From an uncultured Muribaculaceae bacterium (GTDB taxonomy: Bacteria; Bacteroidota; Bacteroidia; Bacteroidales; Muribaculaceae): a stretch of 5,811 nucleotides of DNA. Below are positions 1 to 5,391 of the stretch, piece by piece. The translations under genes and the position numbers were made by a program. Under the pieces are notes generated by a model. The model was not told the origin of the DNA. It was given only the letters and a program-made list of their open reading frames with translations, and did not search any database. Location of the stretch: positions 1-5,811 of the forward strand of contig CAJTYD010000104.1 of the NCBI GenBank assembly GCA_910583775.1. The letters are read 5' to 3'. The stretch's first letter is position 1, and each line of letters begins with the position of its first letter.

Positions 1-62
1 TATCGAACTAAATAAATGCACGCCAAAATTCCGAAACGACATCAGAATTGGGAGTTTTTTGC

Positions 63-70
63 TACTTTTG
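63..70 (+). promoter_or_regulatory. Candidate -7 promoter element for the hydrolase gene
   Basis: TACTTTTG fits the Bacteroidota -7 consensus TAnnTTTG. It lies about 50 bases upstream of the hydrolase ATG, which would give a leader of roughly 45 nt. No -33 TTTG is visible at the normal distance; the nearest TTG (48-50) is only 12 bases away, so the promoter is half-supported. Confidence 0.4.
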
Positions 71-78
71 CAGGCGAA

Positions 79-96
79 GGCTGTTATGGTACAGCC
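79..96 (+). other. Small perfect hairpin in the hydrolase leader
   Basis: GGCTGT (79-84) and ACAGCC (91-96) form a perfect 6-bp stem with loop TATGGT, between the candidate promoter and the ATG. It could influence translation or mRNA stability. No riboswitch or known leader class is recognised, and a stem this short can occur by chance. Confidence 0.35.
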
Positions 97-120
97 CGGG
101 TTCAAAATGCCTGATAAGAT

Positions 121-1167
121 ATGTCTGGATTGATAACGATAAAGAAACTGCGGCCAATAGGTTTGCCATCCATAATATCGTTTTGCGCCGTTGTGATGTT
201 ATTCTCCTGTTCGGAGAACGGGGGACGGCACAAAAAGCATAAAACCGACGATCCGGCGGCAGTCGCCGGATCGGAAGCTGATTCATTTCTGGCCGGAATG
301 CCCGAAAAGCTACAGGACCGACAGACGGAAGCGATCCGGATGGCAATGTCCGGCCAATCCGACAGTCTGATAAAAGTAAGAAATGCGAGAAATACAGTGG
401 CAGAGCTTCCATCCGATATCCGACGGACTGATCTGGGCAACGGCATGGCATTATTCCGCAGCAAACGCCATGACAACGATACAATACCCCTCCTCGTCTA
501 TTTTCACGGCGGAGGATGGGTCATAGGGAGCATAAACAGCTGTTCCAGATATTGCCACTCGGTTGCCGCGAAGGGAGTTGCCGTGCTTGCCGTAGATTAT
601 CGGCTCGCACCTGAGCATCCTTTTCCCGAAGGCCTCACGGATTGCATAGACGCTGTTAGATTCGCACAATCCAACTTGAAGAAATGGAAATGCGAAGGGA
701 TATCAGTCGGCGGTGACAGTTCCGGAGGGAATCTCGCAATAGTCACCGCTTTAAGTTTTCCCACAGACACATTCAGATCCCTTGTGGTATTCTATCCTGT
801 AACGAAAGCATACGCCGACAATTCGGAGTCATGGAAAGAATACGGGAAAGGATTCGGACTTGACAGCGAACTTATGGAGACATTCAATGCTGCCTACACC
901 TCTGCGCCGCACCATCCCCTTGTTTCTCCGGCAGAAGCCCCCGACACAACTCTATCAAAATTACCTCCGACACTGCTCGTGGCTGCCGATCGCGATATCC
1001 TGAAAGACCAGGGTCATGACTTCGCGAAACACCTTTCCCGGATTGGAGTAAAATGTAAATACCTTCTGATCCCCGGCTCCGTGCATTTATTCATAACCGT
1101 GCCCGGGCAACCTTACGCGTTCGGTCGTGCTGTAAAAGAATCAGCGGAATTCATCTTAAGTCGTTAG
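121..1167 (+). CDS. Predicted lipoprotein alpha/beta hydrolase (HSL-type esterase)
   Basis: 348-aa carboxylic-ester hydrolase of the alpha/beta-hydrolase_3 (hormone-sensitive lipase/acetyl-esterase) type. The diagnostic parts are all visible and in order: the oxyanion-hole motif HGGGW at 129-133, DYRLAPEHPFP at 159-169, the nucleophile elbow GDSSGGN with Ser200, the acidic residue Asp292 in a DxLxD context, and His322 in GSVHLF. Residues 9-30 look like a lipoprotein signal peptide: KKLR, a hydrophobic run, then lipobox LFSC with Cys30. The enzyme is therefore probably exported and lipid-anchored. Residues 31-95 form a polar linker, and the catalytic domain covers about 100-348. The ATG at 121 is chosen because it gives a complete signal peptide. 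Substrate cannot be read from the sequence; short acyl or acetyl esters are typical of the family. It appears monocistronic, since a promoter-like site and a long non-coding gap follow. Confidence 0.9.
   Translation: MSGLITIKKLRPIGLPSIISFCAVVMLFSCSENGGRHKKHKTDDPAAVAGSEADSFLAGMPEKLQDRQTEAIRMAMSGQSDSLIKVRNARNTVAELPSDIRRTDLGNGMALFRSKRHDNDTIPLLVYFHGGGWVIGSINSCSRYCHSVAAKGVAVLAVDYRLAPEHPFPEGLTDCIDAVRFAQSNLKKWKCEGISVGGDSSGGNLAIVTALSFPTDTFRSLVVFYPVTKAYADNSESWKEYGKGFGLDSELMETFNAAYTSAPHHPLVSPAEAPDTTLSKLPPTLLVAADRDILKDQGHDFAKHLSRIGVKCKYLLIPGSVHLFITVPGQPYAFGRAVKESAEFILSR
251..271. repeat. Perfect 8-bp inverted repeat inside the hydrolase gene
   Basis: ATCCGGCG (251-258) and CGCCGGAT (264-271) are exact reverse complements around a 5-base loop. 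They lie in the part encoding the linker after the lipobox (about residues 44-50). The stem is strong and GC-rich near the 5' end of the message. It is probably a by-product of coding sequence, though it could slow early translation. Confidence 0.5.
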
Positions 1168-1174
1168 ATACATA

Positions 1175-1202
1175 TTGGCTCTGTGAACAATCACTAATTT
1201 TG
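1175..1202 (+). promoter_or_regulatory. Bacteroidota-type promoter downstream of the hydrolase
   Basis: TTG (1175-1177), a 17-base spacer, then TAATTTTG (1195-1202), an exact TAnnTTTG match. It lies just after the hydrolase stop and points toward the 34-codon ORF and the kinase operon. Transcription would start near 1208. It may be the original promoter of the kinase operon, now separated from it by the foldback element. Confidence 0.5.
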
Positions 1203-1236
1203 TAGGGTGAAAACCATATATACTGAAACCGGACGC

Positions 1237-1341
1237 ATGAATCCACGCTCAATGGAAACAGAATGGCCAGAGCGTTTTGCTGAAATGAGCTGCAATAAAA
1301 GAATTCACATAAGTAAGTGTTCAAATTTAATTTATACTTAA
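1237..1341 (+). CDS. Possible small or truncated ORF, 34 aa
   Basis: An ATG about 30 bases after the predicted start of the 1175-1202 promoter opens 34 codons beginning MNPRSMETEWPERFAEMS and ending at TAA (1339-1341). The first ~24 codons read like ordinary coding sequence. The last ten lie inside the left arm of the foldback element (from 1309), so if this was a gene, its end is supplied by the element. No family is recognised. It may equally be a chance ORF or an untranslated leader. Confidence 0.25.
   Translation: MNPRSMETEWPERFAEMSCNKRIHISKCSNLIYT
1309..1331 (+). repeat. Left 23-bp inverted repeat with outward minus-strand promoter motif
   Basis: Exact reverse complement of 1473-1495. 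Read on the minus strand it contains TAAATTTG (1322-1329), a -7 consensus pointing out of the element toward the 3' end of the hydrolase. Confidence 0.8.
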
Positions 1342-1453
1342 TGCGAATTTATTTTTGAGGCGATTACGGGGCGGAGTGAAGGAGCATATAAATATATGCG
1401 ACTGAGCGACAAGCCGTAAGCGGCCAAAAAGAAACCGCAGTAAGTATAAAAAA

Positions 1454-1482
1454 TTTAAAACACTTACTATCGATTAAATTTG
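1454..1482 (+). promoter_or_regulatory. Candidate kinase-operon promoter within the foldback element
   Basis: TAAATTTG (1475-1482) is an exact TAnnTTTG match in the right terminal repeat. A weak -33-like TTTA (1454-1457) stands 17 bases upstream. Transcription would begin near 1488, leaving a leader of about 24 nt before the kinase ATG. If real, the element brings its own outward promoter to the operon. Confidence 0.4.
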
Positions 1483-1495
1483 AACACTTACTTAT
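1473..1495 (-). repeat. Right 23-bp inverted repeat
   Basis: Exact reverse complement of 1309-1331, ending 16 bases before the kinase ATG. It contains the plus-strand -7 motif described at 1454-1482. Confidence 0.8.
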
Positions 1496-1511
1496 TTAAA
1501 GGAAGTTTCTG

Positions 1512-2765
1512 ATGACTGATAATTTCGATTCAGGTTTCCTGACCGATCAGGAAGTCATTTCGGATTTTACATTTAAGTTTCGCGATATCGAGATTATCGG
1601 GGAATCAAGAATATATGTATATGCCAAAGCCGTTAGATATGGCCACCGGTGGATGCTTAAAGGCCTGAAAAGAGATGCGGCCGACTCGGTAGTGATTCAG
1701 CAACAGTTGCTCAAGGAATTCGAGATACATTCCGGGTTAAACCACCCCGGAATCGTGCGTGCCGTTTCTCTTGAGGATGTCGAGGGGCTTGGGAAATGTA
1801 TTGTTACCGAATGGATTGAAGGAAAGACTCTCTCAGAATTATTGAAATCCGATAAAATATCCGAAGACCGGAGGCGTCGGCTGATCCATGAAACAGTAGA
1901 GGCCGTGGCATATCTCCATGGCCATGGCATAGTGCACCGCGACCTGAAACCGGCCAACATTATGGTCTCGGATAACGGCGACAAAGTAAAGATAATAGAT
2001 TTCGGGTGTGCCGACACCGATGGATATTCCATTCTGAAACATCCCGCAGGAACCCGGGGATATGCCTCAAAACGCCAGTATGAAGCGTTCTCCCCTTCCG
2101 TATCCGATGACATTCATTCGCTCGGAATCATAATCAGCCAGATTTCAGGGAGATTCTCCACTATAACAAAACGTTGCCTTGAAGGATCCCGGAATCGGTT
2201 TAAGAACGGTCTTGAAGTGCTTCAGGCATTTGAACGTCATCAAAAAAACAGAAAACGCCTCAGACTGTTATCCTTTACCTTGCTCGCCATGACGATTATC
2301 GCGGGAGCCGCTTTTATGTTTTCCAGGATGCGGGTCACGATCAACGAACTGGATAAGGAGGTTACGACATTGCAATCGAGGTTAAAGGAAGTAAACGACA
2401 GCTCACTGACGGCAAAGCAAGACCTGACTGATTCCCTGACAAGAATCAGCGGACTCCTCAAAGAAGAATCGGCCTACAGAATAACCCGGGAAACACGCGA
2501 AATGATTCTTAATAACCACAAGAAAGCATTGACCGCGAGAATAAACAAAGCATACGCATCATTCCGCGACAAAGAGAAAATCAACGCCGGGGCTGAAGAC
2601 AACAATTCGCTTATACGACTGATTCAAGCACTTGGCAAAGAAAAAGAAGACTACTTCAACCACAAGGTGCACGGACTCTCTGAAAAGGAAATCCAGGAAC
2701 TGGAATATAGCTTTATATTGAGATATAATGATATTTTGAAAGAATGGCAACAAAAGAAGAAATAA
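1512..2765 (+). CDS. Membrane-anchored Ser/Thr protein kinase (Hanks type)
   Basis: 417-aa eukaryotic-like protein kinase that would phosphorylate Ser/Thr on partner proteins at the inner membrane. The kinase domain covers about residues 26-240: ATP-anchoring Lys50 (WMLK), alpha-C Glu71, catalytic loop HRDLKPAN (142-149) with Asp144, metal-binding DFG (163-165), an activation segment with GTRGYAS (180-186), and the alpha-F aspartate in DDIHSLG (Asp200). The glycine-rich loop is degenerate: the GxGxxG pattern is replaced by GESRIYVYAKA at 30-40. A basic stretch (243-251) precedes a single TM helix (about 252-270). The remaining ~145 residues are charged, helical and coiled-coil-like (275-320), with no PASTA repeats, and are probably periplasmic. 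ATG 1512 is the first ATG after the in-frame stop at 1497-1499. The stop overlaps the next gene by 22 bp, indicating co-translation with the likely target or partner. Confidence 0.92.
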   Translation: MTDNFDSGFLTDQEVISDFTFKFRDIEIIGESRIYVYAKAVRYGHRWMLKGLKRDAADSVVIQQQLLKEFEIHSGLNHPGIVRAVSLEDVEGLGKCIVTEWIEGKTLSELLKSDKISEDRRRRLIHETVEAVAYLHGHGIVHRDLKPANIMVSDNGDKVKIIDFGCADTDGYSILKHPAGTRGYASKRQYEAFSPSVSDDIHSLGIIISQISGRFSTITKRCLEGSRNRFKNGLEVLQAFERHQKNRKRLRLLSFTLLAMTIIAGAAFMFSRMRVTINELDKEVTTLQSRLKEVNDSSLTAKQDLTDSLTRISGLLKEESAYRITRETREMILNNHKKALTARINKAYASFRDKEKINAGAEDNNSLIRLIQALGKEKEDYFNHKVHGLSEKEIQELEYSFILRYNDILKEWQQKKK

Positions 2766-3328
2766 ACCTGAAGGAGGAAATCAATCTTATACTGAAGGAA
2801 AACATAGAAAGAGCGTTCGGACATCACATAGAGAGCCCTTGTGAATTCGGCGCGCTCAGGGAAAGCATATTCAAGCGCACGGGCGTGTTGTTGAGCGCCA
2901 CGACACTGAAACGCTTCTGGGGCTATATCACTGATCAAAAAAACCTGCGCCGTTCCACCCTCGATGTGTTGAGCCGCTATGCCGGCTGGGCCGGCTGGGA
3001 AAGTCTGAAGGCTGGTATGCCAAATTCCGAAATAGAAAGCGGCCCCATTCACACACGCCATATAAACGTTGCGGAAGACATGAAAAGCGGAGAGGCTTTA
3101 GAAATCAGCTGGCTTCCCGACAGGACAATAAGGATAAAATATCATGACGACGGTTTCTTTGAAATCATTGACGCAGAAAACACACGCCTTAAAGCCGGAG
3201 ATCTCTTCAGATGCAGTCTGATATGCGAAGGGCAGCCTCTCTATGCGGAACATCTCATCCATGACGGTAAAGACCTCGGAGTTTATCTTTGCGGTAGAAA
3301 AAACGGGATAACGGTTATAAAGTTATAG
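2744..3328 (+). CDS. Two-domain protein, putative kinase partner/effector
   Basis: 194-aa soluble protein with no signal peptide or TM helix. Residues ~10-90 form a helical domain with TTLKRFWGYI (53-62) and RRSTLDVLSRYAGWAGWES (69-87). From memory this signature is widespread at the N-terminus of Bacteroidales proteins and looks like a nucleic-acid-binding or adaptor fold, but its function is unproven. After a linker (91-108), residues ~109-194 form a compact beta-rich domain: ISWLPDRTIRIKY (121-133), ENTRLKAGDLF (145-155), GQPLYAEHL (163-171) and GRKNGI (184-189). The ATG lies inside the kinase gene with a 22-bp overlap, a layout suggesting coupled translation and a functional pair. The first residues contain a short duplication (EEINLK/EEINLI). 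Being the phosphorylation target of the neighbouring kinase is an inference from position only. Confidence 0.8.
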   Translation: MATKEEINLKEEINLILKENIERAFGHHIESPCEFGALRESIFKRTGVLLSATTLKRFWGYITDQKNLRRSTLDVLSRYAGWAGWESLKAGMPNSEIESGPIHTRHINVAEDMKSGEALEISWLPDRTIRIKYHDDGFFEIIDAENTRLKAGDLFRCSLICEGQPLYAEHLIHDGKDLGVYLCGRKNGITVIKL

Positions 3329-3529
3329 AGTGTGTTTGAATTTAAACCGATTTTAACTTTTAGAGAATGTAACGGAAAATCTTGAAATCCAAACGCAATC
3401 TAAAAAAGGACCAATTAGGATTCTTTAAGGGCCGGTCGACAGTATTAAATTTGCAACGGCAAACAATTGAAAGGCCACGCAGACACACTGAAGAAACTGT
3501 TTAAATGATTCAAATTAGTGGAGTCGAAC
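3329..3529. other. Non-coding gap after the kinase operon
   Basis: A+T-rich and without a convincing ORF. A weak bulged hairpin, AATCTAA (3397-3403) against TTAGGATT (3415-3422), could be a poor terminator for the kinase operon; no strong terminator is seen. TAAATTTG at 3446-3453 matches the -7 consensus but lacks a clear -33. Just after it, CGGCAAACAATTGAAAGG (3457-3474) matches 16 of 18 bases at 5644-5661, the end of the right-hand structured repeat, so a fragment of a third copy is possible. Confidence 0.4.
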
Positions 3530-3559
3530 TTGGATTAATAAAAATAATCATTAACTTTG
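3530..3559 (+). promoter_or_regulatory. Strong Bacteroidota-type promoter for the leader RNA/cassette
   Basis: TTG (3530-3532), a 19-base spacer and TAACTTTG (3552-3559), an exact TAnnTTTG match. This is the best promoter in the window. Initiation would fall near 3565, exactly where the first stem of the leader RNA begins. It would drive the candidate ncRNA and, if read-through occurs, the three genes from 3938 to 5302. Confidence 0.65.
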
Positions 3560-3634
3560 CAATTACAAACTCTATCGCCAAGCAGAAGCCCGGAGTCGCG
3601 GTTAATGCCTGAAGAGAGTTTGCCAACATTTTGA

Positions 3635-3713
3635 AAAAGCGTTTACTGACGCTTATCCTTGGCCTTCAGAAACTTCGCAACTTTCTCAGGTTAGTCGGGG
3701 ATAGCGGCAAACA
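3635..3713 (+). repeat. Structured direct repeat, copy A (79 bp)
   Basis: Aligns with 5575-5652 with one single-base indel (CTTGGCC versus CTTGCC) and one substitution (T versus A in CCTTCAG/CCTACAG). Internally it is palindromic: AAGCGT (3637-3642)/ACGCTT (3649-3654), TATCC/GGATA, and CCTtCAGAAA/TTTCTCAGG. The outer GTTT…AAAC can close the whole repeat into one long imperfect stem-loop. Looser similarity to copy B extends upstream to a shared GCAGAAGCC (3582-3590 here). Confidence 0.9.
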
Positions 3714-3846
3714 GTAGATGTCAATGTGGATTTGCATATACTGATTGTTGACGCGAGAGCGCCAACGATTAATGGTATACAAAATCTGCGTGGGGCTTCT
3801 GCGTTGTTTGTCCGTCCAACTAACCGGGCAATGCGAAGGCCTCTGA

Positions 3847-3886
3847 AAGCGGGATGGGCAGCAAGTATGGCTCTCACGCTTTTTTT
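3847..3886 (+). terminator. Terminator-like hairpin with T7 tract
   Basis: AAGCG (3847-3851) pairs with CGCTT (3877-3881), with further interrupted pairing inward. The 3' side runs into seven T residues (3880-3886). The stem is imperfect, so efficiency is uncertain. It lies 51 bases before the ATG at 3938, so it would end the leader RNA or act as an attenuator ahead of the three-gene operon. Confidence 0.4.
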
Positions 3887-3937
3887 ATTAACCAATCTAA
3901 CGCCAACGAGAGAGTCCGGCGGCACGTAAAAGATACG

Positions 3938-4135
3938 ATGGGAACATCAAATGTAGAAGCTGCACAAGCTAAAGTGAAACAAGCTCAGGGGTGGGTAGAA
4001 ACATGCCAACGCGCATATAAAGAAGCTCTCCCAAGTAATAAGAAAGGTAAAAAAGAGCAATTAGAAGGAGCCAAACAGAGGCTTAAGGCTGCGAGGGAAG
4101 AACTGGCGCAAGCAAAAAAAATGGCACGTAAATAA
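3938..4135 (+). CDS. Small Lys/Ala-rich helical protein, 65 aa
   Basis: No family is recognised. The protein is highly charged and strongly helical: AAQAKVKQAQGWVETCQRAYKE, a turn at LPSNKKGKK, then a second helix AKQRLKAAREELAQAKKMARK. This suggests a helical hairpin or coiled coil with a very basic C-terminus; nucleic-acid or structural binding is possible but only inferred from composition. The frame is open back to an ATG at 3854, but that extension would cross the hairpin and T tract at 3847-3886 and its composition differs from the rest, so ATG 3938 is preferred. It starts a compact operon; the next gene begins 7 bases after its stop. Confidence 0.65.
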   Translation: MGTSNVEAAQAKVKQAQGWVETCQRAYKEALPSNKKGKKEQLEGAKQRLKAAREELAQAKKMARK

Positions 4136-4142
4136 AACACTA

Positions 4143-4712
4143 ATGAAGGAGGCTCGTTTAAGGTTTAATTCATTAAGTGCTTTTGATCCCGAGTCATTTC
4201 TGTTTACGCACGGCTCATTGCGTTGGCTTAAGTATGAACCTACGATGAAGATTGTCTCGCAATTCAACATCTTAGATTGGCTTGAGATAATGCCTTTTGC
4301 CAATTCGGATGAAGAAGTTTTCAACTTTCTTGAATCGGCTCGTGATTATGCCAAAATGTATATTCTTGAAGATGTAGCCTCACGGAGATTCTTAGGTGTG
4401 TGTTTATTAATAGTGGCGAATACCCGAAAACATACGGTGAATTTGCATGGTGGAATAATAAGCCAAAATTATTCGCCATTTAAATGCTGTTCTGGATTAT
4501 TGAAGATGATAGAGGCATTGATGAAATGCGGGTGGAATGTGCGAAGTCACTCTAAAACTCTCAGGGCATATCGGTTTTTGAAATCTATAGGATTCAGAAT
4601 TTGTGGTTATTATAATGGCCTTATTTACTCGTATGTAAACCAAAATCTCATGCATCTGAGTCCTATATATCGACGTATGTCGTACCCAATAGACAACAGT
4701 ACAACATGTTGA
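4143..4712 (+). CDS. GNAT-like N-acetyltransferase fold protein
   Basis: 189 aa. The C-terminal ~120 residues have a GNAT layout: strand FLGVCLLIVANT (83-94), strand VNLHGGIIS (99-107), helix SGLLKMIEALMKCG (117-130), strand WNVRSHS (131-137), then TLRAYRFLKSIGFRICGYYNGLIYSYVN (139-166). The last resembles the GNAT motif B region 'N..a.rfLkk.GF', followed by the terminal strands. The acetyl-CoA pyrophosphate loop (Q/RxxGxG/A) is not evident, since the equivalent stretch reads SPFKCCSGLL, so it may be divergent or inactive. Phage and mobile-element genomes often carry such GNAT-like proteins. The substrate is unknown. ATG 4143 sits 7 bases after the preceding stop; Met35 is an alternative start. 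Its last codons overlap the next gene's ATG. Confidence 0.6.
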   Translation: MKEARLRFNSLSAFDPESFLFTHGSLRWLKYEPTMKIVSQFNILDWLEIMPFANSDEEVFNFLESARDYAKMYILEDVASRRFLGVCLLIVANTRKHTVNLHGGIISQNYSPFKCCSGLLKMIEALMKCGWNVRSHSKTLRAYRFLKSIGFRICGYYNGLIYSYVNQNLMHLSPIYRRMSYPIDNSTTC

Positions 4713-5302
4713 TCAATAATCGCATGAAACGACTATGTTCTACTGACACAGTGAAAAATCTAAGAGACACTGTAGCTCAAAAGGTGACGATGCAACCGGG
4801 AGTCTATCGCTGGTGGTTTAAGGCCGATGCTGCTCGAAAATTACTTGCGCAACTTCCTGCCATCGATTACGGTAAAATCTCGAAATGTTTTTATGAAGAA
4901 GAAGAATACTTTGCTCTCTATTTCGGCATTGCTAAAAATCTACAGGAACGCCTGAACTGGCATATCCGACAGCACCATACTCTTTCTTCCGTAAAATCAG
5001 GTTATCTGTCTACACTGCGGCAATCCTTATCAGCATTGCTTTGCGAGGATATGAGTAAAGCCGAGCAATATATTAATAAATTCATTGACAATAACTGTGT
5101 TGTCGAGTGGGAAGATACCACAAACAGGCAACAAGCTGAAGCTATCGAGAGAAACGAATTGTCAGATGCCAGTTGCTGTTGTTATCCCTTGAATATACAG
5201 GATAATCTTGCTGTGCCAAAATGTGCGATCCAAAGGCTTAAGGAGCTTCGTAAACTAAGTAGATGCGATAAATTAATGAACATTAAACTGAACAAGCTCT
5301 AA
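4706..5302 (+). CDS. GIY-YIG nuclease-like protein
   Basis: 198 aa with a GIY-YIG endonuclease signature: GVY (32-34) for 'GIY', LYFGIAKNLQERLNWH (71-86) with YFG for 'YIG' and Arg82 as the expected catalytic arginine. Then come SGYLSTLRQSLSALL (98-112), EAIERNEL (145-152) as the likely metal-binding glutamate segment (Glu148 or Glu151), and PLNIQDN (161-167), like the family's terminal 'plN..gN'. The spacing between GIY and YIG (about 38 residues) is long, with an inserted helical segment, so the fold assignment is probable rather than certain. GIY-YIG proteins cut DNA in repair, homing, restriction and mobile elements; which applies is unknown. The start ATG overlaps the GNAT-like gene's end (ATGTTGA), suggesting translational coupling; Met7 is an alternative. 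A strong terminator follows 61 bases after the stop. Confidence 0.65.
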   Translation: MLINNRMKRLCSTDTVKNLRDTVAQKVTMQPGVYRWWFKADAARKLLAQLPAIDYGKISKCFYEEEEYFALYFGIAKNLQERLNWHIRQHHTLSSVKSGYLSTLRQSLSALLCEDMSKAEQYINKFIDNNCVVEWEDTTNRQQAEAIERNELSDASCCCYPLNIQDNLAVPKCAIQRLKELRKLSRCDKLMNIKLNKL

Positions 5303-5363
5303 AGTCGAGTAGGGAAATTTTATTACCGAGTAACAATCCATTCTCTTATTAATGGAGTAACAA

Positions 5364-5391
5364 AAAAAAGAGGTCAGACGACCTCTTTTTT
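5364..5391. terminator. Strong bidirectional rho-independent terminator
   Basis: AAAAAAGAGGTC (5364-5375) and GACCTCTTTTTT (5380-5391) form a perfect 12-bp stem with loop AGAC, giving a T tract in either direction. It ends the three-gene cassette operon on the plus strand and would block antisense transcription from the right. Confidence 0.9.

Larger units (their letters stand above)
1309..1495. mobile_element. 187-bp foldback (MITE-like) element
   Basis: Perfect 23-bp inverted terminal repeats at 1309-1331 and 1473-1495; the left arm contains AAGTAAGTGTTCAAATTT. The interior is also imperfectly palindromic: TTATACTTA (1332-1340) mirrors TAAGTATAA (1441-1449), TACGG near 1366 mirrors CCGTA near 1413, and the centre is GCATATA-AA-TATATGC (1384-1399). 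The right side carries an additional diverged arm copy at about 1450-1469, absent on the left. TA dinucleotides at 1310-1311 and 1493-1494 would fit a TA target duplication, but no longer duplication is seen. It encodes no transposase, so if mobile it is non-autonomous. The alternative is an invertible promoter segment: size and repeat spacing fit, but the symmetric interior is more typical of a foldback element. Confidence 0.7.
3565..3886 (+). ncRNA. Candidate structured leader RNA (~320 nt)
   Basis: Bounded by the 3530-3559 promoter and a terminator-like hairpin with T7 at 3847-3886. CAAACTCT (3566-3573) pairs perfectly with AGAGTTTG (3615-3622), starting at the predicted +1. The structured repeat follows (3635-3713): a 6-bp hairpin AAGCGT/ACGCTT, then an imperfect CCTtCAGAAA / TTTCTCAGG stem enclosed by TATCC/GGATA. 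No convincing coding sequence covers the region. It could be a free small RNA, an attenuator for the downstream genes, or the RNA part of a ribonucleoprotein system with the cassette proteins. It matches no RNA class I recognise; no reverse transcriptase is present to support a retron or diversity-generating retroelement (DGR). Confidence 0.4.

Noticed and set aside
90..115. GGTTCAAAA resembling a tRNA T-loop
   Set aside because: No flanking 5-bp T stem, acceptor stem or anticodon arm can be drawn around it.
62..484. 140- and 124-codon minus-strand ORFs opposite the hydrolase
   Set aside because: They are antisense shadows of a gene with complete catalytic motifs and show no domain of their own.
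1697..2113. 138-codon minus-strand ORF opposite the kinase
   Set aside because: Antisense to the conserved kinase catalytic motifs; a shadow frame.
3635..3713. Standard integron attC site
   Set aside because: The length and imperfect hairpin fit, but no proper RYYYAAC/GTTRRRY core pair is seen and no integrase is in the window.
3616..3717. Open plus frame through repeat A (…RLLTLILGLQKLRNFLRLVGDSGKQ)
   Set aside because: It looks protein-like, but has no ATG, and copy B carries a one-base indel that breaks the frame, so conservation is not at protein level.
3686..3925. 79-codon minus-strand ORF opposite the leader
   Set aside because: It runs into copy A of the structured repeat and antisense to the candidate ncRNA. 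No recognisable domain, and start context and composition look like a shadow frame.
3726..3929. 67-codon plus-strand ORF between repeat A and the 65-aa gene
   Set aside because: It crosses the terminator-like hairpin and overlaps the leader RNA in a frame with no protein-like pattern.
3530..3937. Retron msr-msd or DGR template RNA
   Set aside because: No reverse transcriptase is encoded anywhere in the window and the characteristic template/variable pair is absent.
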